Source: Shewanella sp. 1CM18E (GTDB lineage: Bacteria; Pseudomonadota; Gammaproteobacteria; Enterobacterales; Shewanellaceae). From it: a DNA stretch of 64,000 nucleotides. The position numbers and the translations under genes were made by a program. The notes beneath the pieces were generated by a model. It saw nothing but the letters and a program-made list of their open reading frames with translations, ran no database searches and had not been told where the DNA came from. Positions 17,927 to 27,106 of the stretch are shown piece by piece; position 1 is the first letter of the stretch, and each line of letters starts with the position of its first letter. The DNA is taken from NCBI RefSeq assembly GCF_023161665.1, contig NZ_JALNTW010000004.1:211182-275181 (forward strand), given 5' to 3'.

Positions 17927-20477
17927 CAGCTCAAATAACGCTTCAGGTTTTGGCTTAACCGTAGGGTTAAGCCTTGCAGTCTTTGCGCGCCACTACTTAA
18001 AGTCGCCATTACAAGCAGGCGCTATTTTGCTGGGTATTATCCTAGCGGTAACCCTGCTGATAGGGGTTAGAGCCACTAACGAAAATGCAGTGCGCAGTTA
18101 CTCAGAAGCAACCGAACTCCTCAGTCAGCGCGCCCAGTTACTGCTCACCCCAGCAACGGGTAAGAAATCCATTGATGAAGCGGTTTATTTTGCCCTAAGG
18201 CGAGCCGGAGTCACGCAAGCACTCGCAGTGTTAAATGGCACAGTGACTGACAAGCAAGGCCAACGCTGGGATATACAAGCCAGTGATTTAGTTGCAGCGC
18301 TGTCGATACAAAGCGAAAAAGTTACCGGCAGCAACAAAACACAGACTAATAATCACAGTACAGAGCAAAGCGTATCGCTATTGTCCGCCGAGATCCCCCT
18401 CGCTAAATTACTCGCGGGTGCGCCCTATGTATTAACCAGCCAAAGTTTTGCCGACGATGCTGCGCCAACTGGCAAGATGACACTAAATGGCATGACGCTC
18501 AATGTCATTGCCTTAGATGACAGCCTAGGTCTAGGCAATGCCATTTTTATGGATATTTCACTGGGGCAGCAGCTACTGAATCGTCAGGGGCAACTCAGTT
18601 ATATTGCGCTATTTGGTCAAGCTGATGGCCTGACCAAACAAGTCAATGACACCTTTGCCCAGCAAACCAGCCAGCACTTTGACTTTGCCGAGCAAGATCA
18701 AGGTGAAGGACTAACAAGCTTAACCCGAAGCTTTCATTTGAATTTAACCGCCATGAGTTTGCTCGCCTTTGTGGTCGGTCTATTTATTGCCTATAACGGT
18801 GTACGTTATAGCTTATTGAAACGGCAAAAATTACTGGTACAACTGCAACAACAAGGGGTGCCGCAGCGCGCGTTACTATCGGCATTGCTTATAGAACTGT
18901 TTAGCTTAGTATTGGTCGGCTCTTTTGCCGGGTTCATTCTTGGATTACAGCTCAGCCATTGGCTACAGCCTATGATTGCCCTGACCTTAGAGCAGCTCTA
19001 CGGCGCAAGGCTAATGCCGGGCTTATGGCAGTGGAGCTGGTTATACCAAGCCATAGGGTTGACCTTTTTTTCAGCCTTGCTTGCTTGTTACCCGTTATTT
19101 AACACCTTAGCCAAACAGCCTTTGGCGCGAAGCGCAAGCCGCTATGAGCAACAAAGCCAAGCCAAAAAACAACACAAAAAACTCTTTATCATTGCCCTAT
19201 TTCTGCTCGGTGGTAGCGCGCTACTGTTTCCGCTCACCGATAACTTTCAATATAGCTTAGCCTTGCTGGGCGTGGTGACCATAGCGATCCCATTATTGTT
19301 GCCACTGGTGTTGCAAATCGGGATCTCGTTAGTTGAGCGCTTTACCCGTAATGGTCTGTGGCGTTATGCCGTTGCCGAAAGCAAAGAACTGATTGCACCG
19401 CTGTCTTTAGCCATGATGGCGATGTTGCTTGCCCTGACAGCGAATATCTCGATGAATACTTTGGTCGGCAGCTTTGAAATCACCTTAAAACATTGGCTCG
19501 ATGATAGACTCTATGCTGATCTGTATATTCGCCCCCCTAGCGACAAAGTATTGCAAACCCAAGAACTACTAGCTGAGCTGCCTAAAGTCACGGCCATTTT
19601 TGGCCAGTGGGTCCACAACAGTCAGTATCAACAGGTGCCACTGAGTTTGATGACTCGCGATGACCACTCTTTGCGTAATAGCAATCAAATTAAAGTGAGC
19701 AGCAATAATCACTGGCAATCATTCTTCGATGCCAAAAGCGTCATGATCAGTGAACCGCTGGCGATAAAATACCAGCTCAATGTGGGCGACCAAATCAACT
19801 TACCTGAATTTGAACAAGCAAACATTGAGCCGCTATTAATAAGTGCCATTTTTTATGATTATGGTGATCCACTAGGCCAAGTCATTGTTAGCCAAACAAC
19901 TTGGCAACAGCTAGCTTTATCTGAACTGCCGACTAGTATTGCCGCTAGCTACGCTAATAACATTGGCGAACTGGAAACTCTATTACAGCAAGAACTTTCG
20001 CTTAGCGAAGCGCAAATGTACAACCAAACCAAAATCAAACAACGGGCATTGGAGATTTTTAAGCGCACCTTCTCGATTACGTTAGTGTTAAACAGCTTAA
20101 CCTTACTGGTTGCAGCCATAGGCTTATTCAGCGCCTGCTTAATGCTGACTCAAGCGCGGCAAGCCCCACTCGCTAGGCTGTATGCATTAGGAGTCAGCCG
20201 CAATCAACTGCGCGCTTTAGTGTCAGGGCAAATGTTATTAATCGTGCTGTTTACCTGTTTATTGGCCTTACCAACGGGAGCACTACTGGGTTACTTGCTG
20301 ATTAATAAAGTGACCTTGCAAGCATTTGGCTGGAGTATCGCCATGGTATGGGATTGGCAGGCTTATTTTAGAGTGCTGGTTATCGCAATAATTGCTAGCG
20401 CAATTGCAGTGATTTTGCCTTTGTTATGGCAGACCCGAAAACCACTGATAAGCAGTTTGCAGCAGGAGGCATTATGA
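17919..20477 (+). CDS. FtsX-like ABC transporter permease
   Basis: This roughly 852-residue inner-membrane protein is built like the large duplicated FtsX permeases. One N-terminal membrane helix is followed by a long periplasmic domain, a first group of membrane segments (about residues 265-430, plus more around 440-490), a second periplasmic domain and a C-terminal trio of helices. The ATG at 17919 overlaps the stop of the ATPase gene (ATGAGTAA). The stop overlaps the next ATG (ATGA at 20474). Such permeases work with LolD-like ATPases on lipoproteins, toxins or other envelope substrates. The actual cargo cannot be told from the sequence. Confidence 0.88.
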   Translation: MSNSSNNASGFGLTVGLSLAVFARHYLKSPLQAGAILLGIILAVTLLIGVRATNENAVRSYSEATELLSQRAQLLLTPATGKKSIDEAVYFALRRAGVTQALAVLNGTVTDKQGQRWDIQASDLVAALSIQSEKVTGSNKTQTNNHSTEQSVSLLSAEIPLAKLLAGAPYVLTSQSFADDAAPTGKMTLNGMTLNVIALDDSLGLGNAIFMDISLGQQLLNRQGQLSYIALFGQADGLTKQVNDTFAQQTSQHFDFAEQDQGEGLTSLTRSFHLNLTAMSLLAFVVGLFIAYNGVRYSLLKRQKLLVQLQQQGVPQRALLSALLIELFSLVLVGSFAGFILGLQLSHWLQPMIALTLEQLYGARLMPGLWQWSWLYQAIGLTFFSALLACYPLFNTLAKQPLARSASRYEQQSQAKKQHKKLFIIALFLLGGSALLFPLTDNFQYSLALLGVVTIAIPLLLPLVLQIGISLVERFTRNGLWRYAVAESKELIAPLSLAMMAMLLALTANISMNTLVGSFEITLKHWLDDRLYADLYIRPPSDKVLQTQELLAELPKVTAIFGQWVHNSQYQQVPLSLMTRDDHSLRNSNQIKVSSNNHWQSFFDAKSVMISEPLAIKYQLNVGDQINLPEFEQANIEPLLISAIFYDYGDPLGQVIVSQTTWQQLALSELPTSIAASYANNIGELETLLQQELSLSEAQMYNQTKIKQRALEIFKRTFSITLVLNSLTLLVAAIGLFSACLMLTQARQAPLARLYALGVSRNQLRALVSGQMLLIVLFTCLLALPTGALLGYLLINKVTLQAFGWSIAMVWDWQAYFRVLVIAIIASAIAVILPLLWQTRKPLISSLQQEAL

Positions 20478-21616
20478 AGCCCGTTAACTACGCGTTACTC
20501 GCTTTACTGCCTTGCGTCTTGCTTAGCGGTTGTTTTAATAATAGCGAAAAGCCGACAGCAGGCATGGGGCAACTATTAGATGGTGACACTGACGGTTACA
20601 GCCCGGTAGTGCCCGGAATAACATTGAGTTTTCCAGAAGATCATCAGGCCCATGATAGTTTTCGCCAAGAATGGTGGTACCTAACTGCCAACCTTACCAC
20701 TGAAACCGGCGAACAACTTGGTATGCAGTGGACTCAATTTCGCATCGCCTTAGCGCCGCCAAAGACAACAGAAAAGACAACAGAAAAGACAACAGAAGTA
20801 AGCGCGAAGGGAGTAAGTCCCACAAACAGTTGGCAGACTGAGCAGCTTTATATGTCTCATACAGCTCTCACCTCAACAAATGAGCATTTGGCTGCTGAAA
20901 GATGGTCTAGAGGTAACGCTAACTTTTCTGGCACACAAGCCAATCCTTTGATTATCCAGCAGGATGATTGGCAGTGGCGCAGTAACAATCAGCAACTGTT
21001 TCCTGCAACGCTTAATGTCACTACAGCGGATTTTAGCTACCAATTGCAACTCAACAGTCAGGCACCTTTTCAACTGCAAGGCGATAACGGCTATAGCCGT
21101 AAGAATGCCACAGGTACGGTAGCGAGCTACTACTATAGCCAGCCTTTTATTCAAGTCAGTGGCAGTATAGAACGTAATGGCAAAACCATTAAAGTTAGCG
21201 GCGATGCCTGGCTAGATAGAGAGTGGAGCTCACAGTTTTTATCTAAGACTCAACAAGGCTGGGATTGGTTTGCACTCAGGCTGAATGACGGCTCAGCATT
21301 AATGCTGTTTCAACTAAGAGATAATAGCGGTAAACAGCAAGACTTTTACAGTGCTAAGCGCATGTATCCAGATGGCAGCGGCACGCTTATTAGTAGCGAC
21401 CAGATCTCAATGACTGCCACTGACTGGCAACAAACCGAATCAGGCCGTTATCCAGTGGCTTGGGATATTAGCATTGAATCTGAGTCGATAAAGATATCCA
21501 CCCAAGCGCTAAATGCTGATGCTAACATGCCGTTATCAGTGCCCTACTGGGAAGGACCAATAACGATTTCGGGCAGCCATAGCGGTATGGGTTATATGGA
21601 GCTAACCGGTTACTAA
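20474..21616 (+). CDS. AttH-like lipoprotein (CrtC/lipocalin-like fold)
   Basis: This roughly 380-residue protein starts at 20474 behind a perfect AGGAGG. A lipoprotein signal ends in LLSGC. The mature part has the AttH/CrtC-like pattern, including HDSFRQEWWYLTANL near the start and DAWLDREWSSQFL with GWDWFALRLNDG further on, typical of two consecutive lipocalin-like halves. The same domain accompanies ABC transporters as AttH. Translational coupling to the permease makes a joint envelope role likely. An in-frame triplicated 12-bp repeat encodes KTTE three times at about residues 97-108. Confidence 0.85.
   Translation: MKPVNYALLALLPCVLLSGCFNNSEKPTAGMGQLLDGDTDGYSPVVPGITLSFPEDHQAHDSFRQEWWYLTANLTTETGEQLGMQWTQFRIALAPPKTTEKTTEKTTEVSAKGVSPTNSWQTEQLYMSHTALTSTNEHLAAERWSRGNANFSGTQANPLIIQQDDWQWRSNNQQLFPATLNVTTADFSYQLQLNSQAPFQLQGDNGYSRKNATGTVASYYYSQPFIQVSGSIERNGKTIKVSGDAWLDREWSSQFLSKTQQGWDWFALRLNDGSALMLFQLRDNSGKQQDFYSAKRMYPDGSGTLISSDQISMTATDWQQTESGRYPVAWDISIESESIKISTQALNADANMPLSVPYWEGPITISGSHSGMGYMELTGY
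20761..20796 (+). repeat. Three tandem 12-bp repeats inside the AttH-like gene
   Basis: AAGACAACAGAA occurs three times in perfect tandem, in frame, giving KTTEKTTEKTTE. The unit length keeps the frame whatever the copy number, so this is a possible slippage site that varies a linker. Confidence 0.9.
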
Positions 21617-21730
21617 TCACTTGCTCGACTCGGGAGCGATTGGTAACCAACCAATTAGATAACGATACTAGCAAGCACTTTTCAAGCTCTATACTCGCCG
21701 TCAAATATGCGCGCGCAATCAGACTATATC

Positions 21731-21762
21731 TTATGAGGCAAGTTAGACTGTTTGCCTCATAA
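21731..21762. terminator. Stem-loop downstream of the AttH-like gene
   Basis: The 11-bp stem TTATGAGGCAA/TTGCCTCATAA has a 10-nt loop and lies about 115 bp past the stop codon. No T-tract follows, so it may be a weak terminator or a 3'-end stabilising structure. Confidence 0.5.
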
Positions 21763-22017
21763 CAACCCTATCAATTTTCAATACTCAAAACTGATCACCA
21801 CAGCATCGATTTAGCCATAGAACTGAGTGAATTAAGGTTAATAACATTGGCTTTTTTGGCATTTTCACGACCAGCAAATACGAACCATTCTCATTAACCA
21901 AGCTTTTGAATATCTTGGTTTTTTAATGTAGCGCAAGCTAACATTTTAGATGGACAAATTTCGAACAGCCGCCTAATATTTATTAGTAAAATTGAGAACT
22001 AGATCACCACCAAAAAG
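21763..22017. other. Long leader/promoter region of the nap operon
   Basis: The whole gap between the AttH-like gene and napD is 545 bp and has no credible ORF. This part appears featureless by eye. The recognisable sites lie in its last 150 bp and are listed separately. Confidence 0.5.
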
Positions 22018-22031
22018 TTGATCTTGGTCGA
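22018..22031 (+). promoter_or_regulatory. Possible FNR/EtrA-like site upstream of napD
   Basis: TTGAT-CTTG-GTCGA matches 8 of 10 defined positions of the FNR consensus TTGAT-N4-ATCAA. Anaerobic control of nap by an FNR homologue is known in related bacteria. The weak right half keeps this tentative. Confidence 0.35.
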
Positions 22032-22044
22032 CAAAAACTCTCAT

Positions 22045-22060
22045 TACCTCTTGTGAGGTA
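22045..22060 (+). promoter_or_regulatory. NarL/NarP-type 7-2-7 heptamer pair upstream of napD
   Basis: TACCTCT-TG-TGAGGTA is an inverted heptamer pair with two-base spacing. It fits the NarP/NarL consensus TACYYMT-N2-AKRRGTA at 13 of 14 positions. It lies about 100 bp before the napD start, where a nitrate-responsive NarP regulator would be expected to act. Confidence 0.65.
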
Positions 22061-22162
22061 TACCCACAATTTATATGAGGTCTAGACTCGATATTAACCT
22101 TGGTAGATAGCAGCTAACCGACTTCAACCTAAGTTATTTACCGGCCAATAAAAGGTAAACAG

Positions 22163-22438
22163 ATGAGCCAAGAATTTCACATTACCAGCTTAGTTGTGCA
22201 TGCCGCGCCACATGCTGTTGCCGAGATTAATAGCAGTATTTCTGCTCTTAATGGCACCGAAATCCATGCCGTTACTGATGAAGGTAAGTTTGTGGTCACC
22301 GTAGAAGGTGACACCCAACGCGCCATCCTCGATAGCGTTGAAGCGATTAACGCCTTAGAAGGCGTGTTAAATAGCAGTCTAATTTATCATCAAGTCGATC
22401 CAGTAGAAAAAAAGAGTGAGGAACACCATGAGCATTAG
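22163..22438 (+). CDS. napD: NapD, chaperone for periplasmic nitrate reductase
   Basis: This 91-residue cytoplasmic protein of the NapD family binds the twin-arginine signal peptide of NapA and restrains export until the cofactor is inserted. The ferredoxin-like pattern is clear, beginning [12 protein letters not shown] and continuing with the strand [18 protein letters not shown] His-rich tail (EEHHEH) ends the protein. It is the first gene of the napDAGHB operon. Its last 11 bases overlap napA, so the chaperone and its client are translationally coupled. Confidence 0.93.
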   Translation: MSQEFHITSLVVHAAPHAVAEINSSISALNGTEIHAVTDEGKFVVTVEGDTQRAILDSVEAINALEGVLNSSLIYHQVDPVEKKSEEHHEH

Positions 22439-24908
22439 CCGTCGCGAGTTTCTAAAAGCCAACGCTGCCGTTGCCGCTGCAACAGCCGTAGGTGCGACTC
22501 TGCCAGTTAAGATAGTTGAAGCTGCAGAGCAAAAAGATAGCATCAAGTGGGACAAAGCACCTTGTCGTTTTTGTGGCGTAGGTTGTAGTGTGCTTGTGGG
22601 CACAGACAATGGCAAAGTGGTCGCCACCAAAGGTGACCCTGAAAGCCCTGTTAACAAAGGCCTTAACTGTATTAAAGGCTACTTCCTTTCTAAGATCATG
22701 TACGGTAAAGATCGTCTAACCACACCGCTACTTCGCATGAAAGACGGCCAATACGATAAAGAAGGTGAATTTACCCCAATCAGCTGGGATAGCGCTTTCG
22801 ACATCATGGCTGACAAGTGGAAAAACACCCTTAAAACCAAAGGCCCAACAGCAGTTGGTATGTTTGGTTCTGGCCAGTGGACAGTATGGGAAGGTTATGC
22901 CGCCTCTAAACTACATAAAGCTGGTTTCTTAACTAACAACATCGACCCAAATGCGCGTCACTGTATGGCGTCAGCGGTTGTTGGCTTTATGCGTACCTTT
23001 GGTATCGATGAGCCAATGGGTTGTTACGATGACTTAGAAGCTGCAGACCAATTCGTGCTTTGGGGCGCCAATATGGCTGAGATGCACCCAATCCTATGGG
23101 CGCGTCTATCAGATCGCCGCTTAAGCAGCCCAACAAGTCGCGTGCATGTGTTATCGACGTTCGAAAACCGTAGCTTCGATTTAGCTGACAACGCGATGGT
23201 GTTCCGTCCACAGTCTGACTTGGTGATCCTTAACTACATTGCCAACTACATCATTCAAAACGATGCCGTCAACAAAGACTTCGTTAATAAGCACACCACT
23301 TTTGCATTAGGTACTGACGATATCGGTTACGGTCTGCGTCCAGATCATCCGCTTGAGAAAAAAGCCAAAAACCCAGGCAACGGCAAGTTCGCACCAATCA
23401 GCTTCGATGAGTACGCTAAATTCGTAAGCACTTACACGCTAGAATACGCAGCTGAAATGAGTGGTGTTGAGCCAGAAAAGCTAGAGCTTATGGCTAAAGC
23501 TTATGCTGATCCAAACGTGAAGATGATGAGCTTGTGGACCATGGGTATTAACCAACACACCCGTGGTGTGTGGGCCAACAACATGCTTTACAACATCCAC
23601 TTACTCACCGGTAAGATTGCCACCCCTGGTAACAGCCCGTTCTCGCTCACAGGTCAGCCTTCTGCTTGTGGTACTGCTCGTGAAGTCGGTACGTTTGCGC
23701 ACCGTTTACCAGCAGACATGGTAGTAAATAATCCTAAGCACCGCGCGATTACCGAAAAACTATGGCAAGTACCAGAAGGCACTATTCCGCCTAAGCCTGG
23801 TTTCCACGCGGTACTGCAAAGCCGTATGCTTAAAGATGGCAAGCTGAACTGTTACTGGACCATGTGTACCAACAACATGCAAGCGGGTCCAAACATTAAC
23901 GATGAAATGTACCCAGGTTTCCGTAACCCAGAGAACTTCATCGTAGTGTCTGATCCATACCCAACAGTCACAGCAATGGCAGCCGACTTGATTCTACCAA
24001 CAGCGATGTGGGTAGAAAAAGAAGGCGCTTACGGTAACGCAGAGCGCCGTACTCACATGTGGCATCAGCAAGTTAAAGCACCGGAAGGCGCTAAATCTGA
24101 CTTGTGGCAGCTAATGGAGTTCTCTAAGCGCTTTAAAGTGTCTGAAGTTTGGCCTGCAGAGCTAATTGCTAAGCAACCTGAACTTGCTGATAAAACCCTA
24201 TTTGACGTGCTTTACGCCAACGGCGTAGTTAACAAATTCCCAACAAGCGATTGTAAAGGCGAGTTTAACGACGAAGCTGAGGCATTTGGTTTCTATGTAC
24301 AAAAAGGCCTATTCGAAGAATACGCTCAGTTTGGTCGCGGTCACGCTCACGATTTAGCTGATTTTGATGCTTACCATGAGACGCGCGGCCTACGCTGGCC
24401 TGTGGTTGATGGTAAAGAAACCCTACGCCGCTTCTCAAAAGGCGACCCGTATGTGAAGAACGGTGAAGAGTTTGACTTCTACGGCAAGCCAGACGGTAAA
24501 GCGGTTATTTTCGCTCTGCCTTATGAGCCTGCAGCTGAAGAGCCGAATGAAGAATACGATATCTGGTTATCAACCGGTCGTGTACTTGAGCATTGGCATA
24601 CAGGCTCAATGACAGCACGTGTGCCAGAGCTTTACCGCGCTTACCCAGATGCACAGATCTTTATGCATCCTGAAGACGCTAAAGCCCGTGGTCTTAAACG
24701 TGGTGATGAAGTGATTGTGGCGTCTCCTCGCGGCGAAGTGAAAACCCGTGTTGAAACAAAAGGCCGCAACAAGCCGCCTAGAGGCGTGGCGTTTATGCCA
24801 TTCTTCGATGCGCGTCAGCTGGTCAACAAGTTAATACTTGATGCGACTGATCCGCTGTCAAAAGAGACAGACTTCAAGAAGTGTCCAGTTAAAGTGATGA
24901 AAGCATAA
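22428..24908 (+). CDS. napA: Periplasmic nitrate reductase catalytic subunit
   Basis: This 826-residue molybdoenzyme reduces nitrate to nitrite in the periplasm. The N-terminus has a Tat signal ([12 protein letters not shown]). The [4Fe-4S] cluster is bound by C46, C49, C53 and C81, and the molybdenum ligand is probably C179 (NARHCMASA). The C-terminal portion has the usual Mo-bisMGD-binding features ([16 protein letters not shown]). The start at 22428 lies inside napD and is preferred over an ATG four codons earlier. No napC is present, so electrons probably arrive from a quinol dehydrogenase encoded elsewhere, such as CymA in Shewanella. Confidence 0.97.
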   Translation: MSISRREFLKANAAVAAATAVGATLPVKIVEAAEQKDSIKWDKAPCRFCGVGCSVLVGTDNGKVVATKGDPESPVNKGLNCIKGYFLSKIMYGKDRLTTPLLRMKDGQYDKEGEFTPISWDSAFDIMADKWKNTLKTKGPTAVGMFGSGQWTVWEGYAASKLHKAGFLTNNIDPNARHCMASAVVGFMRTFGIDEPMGCYDDLEAADQFVLWGANMAEMHPILWARLSDRRLSSPTSRVHVLSTFENRSFDLADNAMVFRPQSDLVILNYIANYIIQNDAVNKDFVNKHTTFALGTDDIGYGLRPDHPLEKKAKNPGNGKFAPISFDEYAKFVSTYTLEYAAEMSGVEPEKLELMAKAYADPNVKMMSLWTMGINQHTRGVWANNMLYNIHLLTGKIATPGNSPFSLTGQPSACGTAREVGTFAHRLPADMVVNNPKHRAITEKLWQVPEGTIPPKPGFHAVLQSRMLKDGKLNCYWTMCTNNMQAGPNINDEMYPGFRNPENFIVVSDPYPTVTAMAADLILPTAMWVEKEGAYGNAERRTHMWHQQVKAPEGAKSDLWQLMEFSKRFKVSEVWPAELIAKQPELADKTLFDVLYANGVVNKFPTSDCKGEFNDEAEAFGFYVQKGLFEEYAQFGRGHAHDLADFDAYHETRGLRWPVVDGKETLRRFSKGDPYVKNGEEFDFYGKPDGKAVIFALPYEPAAEEPNEEYDIWLSTGRVLEHWHTGSMTARVPELYRAYPDAQIFMHPEDAKARGLKRGDEVIVASPRGEVKTRVETKGRNKPPRGVAFMPFFDARQLVNKLILDATDPLSKETDFKKCPVKVMKA

Positions 24909-24968
24909 GCTTTCCACTAACAAACTTAACTTTAATCGCTAAAGCAAAAGCGGAGAAAACTAACGCAA

Positions 24969-25703
24969 ATGAGTACGGTCAATCACAGTAAGTTCACAGC
25001 TAAAGGCGTTAATCGCCGTCAGTTTTTAGCCACTTCGGCAAAAGCTAGCTGCGCAATGGGTTTACTTGGAATGGGATTAACGGCAGTTGCTAAGCAATCG
25101 AGTCAGTTAGACCCACTCGCGATAAGGCCGCCAGGTGCATTAAGTGAAGACGATTTTCTTTCAGCCTGTGTACGCTGCGGTTTATGTGTAGACGCCTGCC
25201 CTTACGACACCCTCAAACTGGCCCGCTGGTTTGAAGGTGTCCCTACAGGCACGCCTTACTTTACCGCACGTAAGATCCCATGTGAGATGTGTGAAGATAT
25301 CCCTTGTGTTAAAGCTTGCCCATCAGGCTCGCTGGATCACGCGTTAACGGATATTGAAGACTCGAAGATGGGAGTTGCAGTCTTAATTGATGAGAAAAAT
25401 TGCCTTAACTTTAAAGGGCTACGTTGCGATGTTTGTTACCGGGTTTGCCCGCTAATCGACGACGCTATAACCCTAGAAATGCAGCACAATGAGCGCAGCG
25501 GTCATCACGCCATGTTTTTACCTACAGTCAACAGCGATAGCTGCACAGGCTGCGGTAAATGTGAACATGCTTGTGTGTTAGAGCAAGCTGCGATCAAGGT
25601 GTTACCTGCTCATATTGCTGTTGGAAAAACGGCTGCACACGATACCTATATCAACACCGAAGAGACCACGCTTGAGATGCTAAACAAGGGGCTTGAATTA
25701 TGA
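24969..25703 (+). CDS. napG: NapG, periplasmic ferredoxin-type protein
   Basis: This 244-residue MauM/NapG-family protein carries a Tat signal (NRRQFLATSAKAS) and several Cys clusters for four [4Fe-4S] centres: CVRCGLCVDACP, CEMCEDIPCVKACP, CLNFKGLRCDVCYRVCP and CTGCGKCEHACV. With NapH it forms a quinol-oxidising branch that feeds electrons toward the NapAB complex. The gene follows napA by 60 bp and overlaps napH by four bases (ATGA). The length is normal and all ligands look intact. Confidence 0.95.
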   Translation: MSTVNHSKFTAKGVNRRQFLATSAKASCAMGLLGMGLTAVAKQSSQLDPLAIRPPGALSEDDFLSACVRCGLCVDACPYDTLKLARWFEGVPTGTPYFTARKIPCEMCEDIPCVKACPSGSLDHALTDIEDSKMGVAVLIDEKNCLNFKGLRCDVCYRVCPLIDDAITLEMQHNERSGHHAMFLPTVNSDSCTGCGKCEHACVLEQAAIKVLPAHIAVGKTAAHDTYINTEETTLEMLNKGLEL

Positions 25704-26608
25704 GCCAGACACTAAAGCAAAAACCGACAACACGTGGCTTTGCAGCTGCGGCAGTAAAAGAACTAGGCTGGTGGCGTGCCCACAAGTTCTTGTTCTTACG
25801 CCGTATTAGTCAAGTCAGTGTCTTTGCATTGTTTGCCCTTAGCCCCTTTATCGCAACGTGGGCTGGCGTTTGGTTGCTTAAAGGTAACCTTTCTGCCAGC
25901 GAACTCTTTGGCGTTGTGCCATTGTCTGATCCACTTGCCACCTTGCAAGTGTTACTAACTGGCCACTTACCCGAGCTAAGCTTGGTACTTGGCGCCACTA
26001 TTATTGCGCTGTTTTACGCAGTATTAGGTGGCCGAGTATTTTGCAGTTGGGTTTGCCCAGTGAACATGGTGACTGACCTCGCTAGCTGGCTACGACGTAA
26101 ATTGAACTTGCCTCGCACAACTGAGATGCCAAAAAATTTACGTTACTACCTGCTAGCACTGGTACTGTTATTGCCAATCATGACAGGCTTAACGGTATGG
26201 GAATGGGTTAATCCCGTGCCAGTAATATACCGTGCTGCGCTATTTGGTGCAGGCAGTGGTTTATGGATCTTGGCCGCCATCTTCTTACTGGATCTGTTTA
26301 TCAGTGAGCGAGCATGGTGCGGACATTTATGCCCAACAGGTGCCCTATTTGGCCTGCTAGGTAAAGTGAGCCCGGTAAAGGTATCAGCTGTTAATGCCAA
26401 AGACTGCGATAACTGTATGGATTGTTTTGCCGTTTGCCCTGAAAGACAGGTATTAAAGCCTGCCCTCAAAGGTAAACAGCCAATGATAACCGACAGCGAT
26501 TGTACTCAATGTGGCCGTTGTATCGACGTTTGCGCCCAACGCGTTTTCCAGTTTCAGAATCGAAAGAATCAAAATCGAATTGCCCTAAAGGCGGAGAACA
26601 ACCAATGA
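25700..26608 (+). CDS. napH: NapH, membrane quinol dehydrogenase component
   Basis: This 302-residue inner-membrane iron-sulfur protein has about four hydrophobic helices, two CxxxCP motifs (CSWVCP and CGHLCP) and two C-terminal ferredoxin motifs (CDNCMDCFAVCP and CTQCGRCIDVC). It is the membrane partner of NapG in quinol oxidation. Its start overlaps the napG stop, and its stop overlaps the napB start at 26605. The C-terminal tail after the last cluster is strongly basic (RKNQNRIALKAE). Confidence 0.95.
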   Translation: MSQTLKQKPTTRGFAAAAVKELGWWRAHKFLFLRRISQVSVFALFALSPFIATWAGVWLLKGNLSASELFGVVPLSDPLATLQVLLTGHLPELSLVLGATIIALFYAVLGGRVFCSWVCPVNMVTDLASWLRRKLNLPRTTEMPKNLRYYLLALVLLLPIMTGLTVWEWVNPVPVIYRAALFGAGSGLWILAAIFLLDLFISERAWCGHLCPTGALFGLLGKVSPVKVSAVNAKDCDNCMDCFAVCPERQVLKPALKGKQPMITDSDCTQCGRCIDVCAQRVFQFQNRKNQNRIALKAENNQ

Positions 26609-27030
26609 AAAAAGTACTCACCTTAGCTGCGCTAGTGATGGCGCTTAGTGCTTGCTCTGGTCAGCAAGCGAACACTCAAGCAGAACCTGTGAACATCAGC
26701 TCACTGGGTAAGTCTGAGATCACCGATATTCGCGCTGCCGATCCTGCGCCGCTATATCCAAAGCGTGGTAAATCTATTGAACGTACTTTTGTACATCAAC
26801 CACCTATGATCCCGCACAAAGCAGACTACCCAATCACGCTTAAGCGTAATGGTTGCATCAGCTGTCATAGCCCAGCAAAAGCAAAACGTATGAAAGCAAC
26901 CGCAGTGGATCCATCGCATATGTTGGCCGACGGCAAGTTAAACAACGAGTACTACAACTGTACTCAGTGCCACACGCCTCAAGCTGAAAACAAGCAGCAC
27001 TTAGTTGAAAACGAATTTTCAACTAACTAA
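26605..27030 (+). CDS. napB: NapB, dihaem cytochrome c subunit of nitrate reductase
   Basis: This 141-residue dihaem c-type cytochrome passes electrons to NapA. Two haem motifs are visible, CISCH (84-88) and CTQCH (119-123), with conserved His residues before each. The ATG at 26605 follows GGCGGAGAA and overlaps the napH stop. The signal peptide ends LSAC at residue 17, which reads like a lipobox. NapB is usually described as soluble, so this copy may be lipid-anchored, unless ordinary signal peptidase cuts nearby. It is the last gene of napDAGHB. Confidence 0.93.
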   Translation: MKKVLTLAALVMALSACSGQQANTQAEPVNISSLGKSEITDIRAADPAPLYPKRGKSIERTFVHQPPMIPHKADYPITLKRNGCISCHSPAKAKRMKATAVDPSHMLADGKLNNEYYNCTQCHTPQAENKQHLVENEFSTN

Positions 27031-27056
27031 TCCCGATAGCGGGCTTGTTTAGACAG

Positions 27057-27088
27057 TAAAAACCACCTCATTTGAGGTGGTTTTTGTT
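27057..27088 (+). terminator. Rho-independent terminator of the nap operon
   Basis: The perfect stem AACCACCTCA/TGAGGTGGTT is preceded by an A-run and followed by TTTGTTTG. It lies 30 bp past the napB stop. The flanking A and T runs may let it also serve the convergent UspE-like gene. Confidence 0.9.
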
Positions 27089-27106
27089 TGTTATCTTATT
27101 GGCTGC

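Noticed and set aside
22051-22070. A CRP-like site around TTGTGA-GGTATA-CCCACAA upstream of napD
   Set aside because: The right half is off by one base in spacing and lacks TCACA. The overlapping NarP heptamer pair explains the symmetry better.
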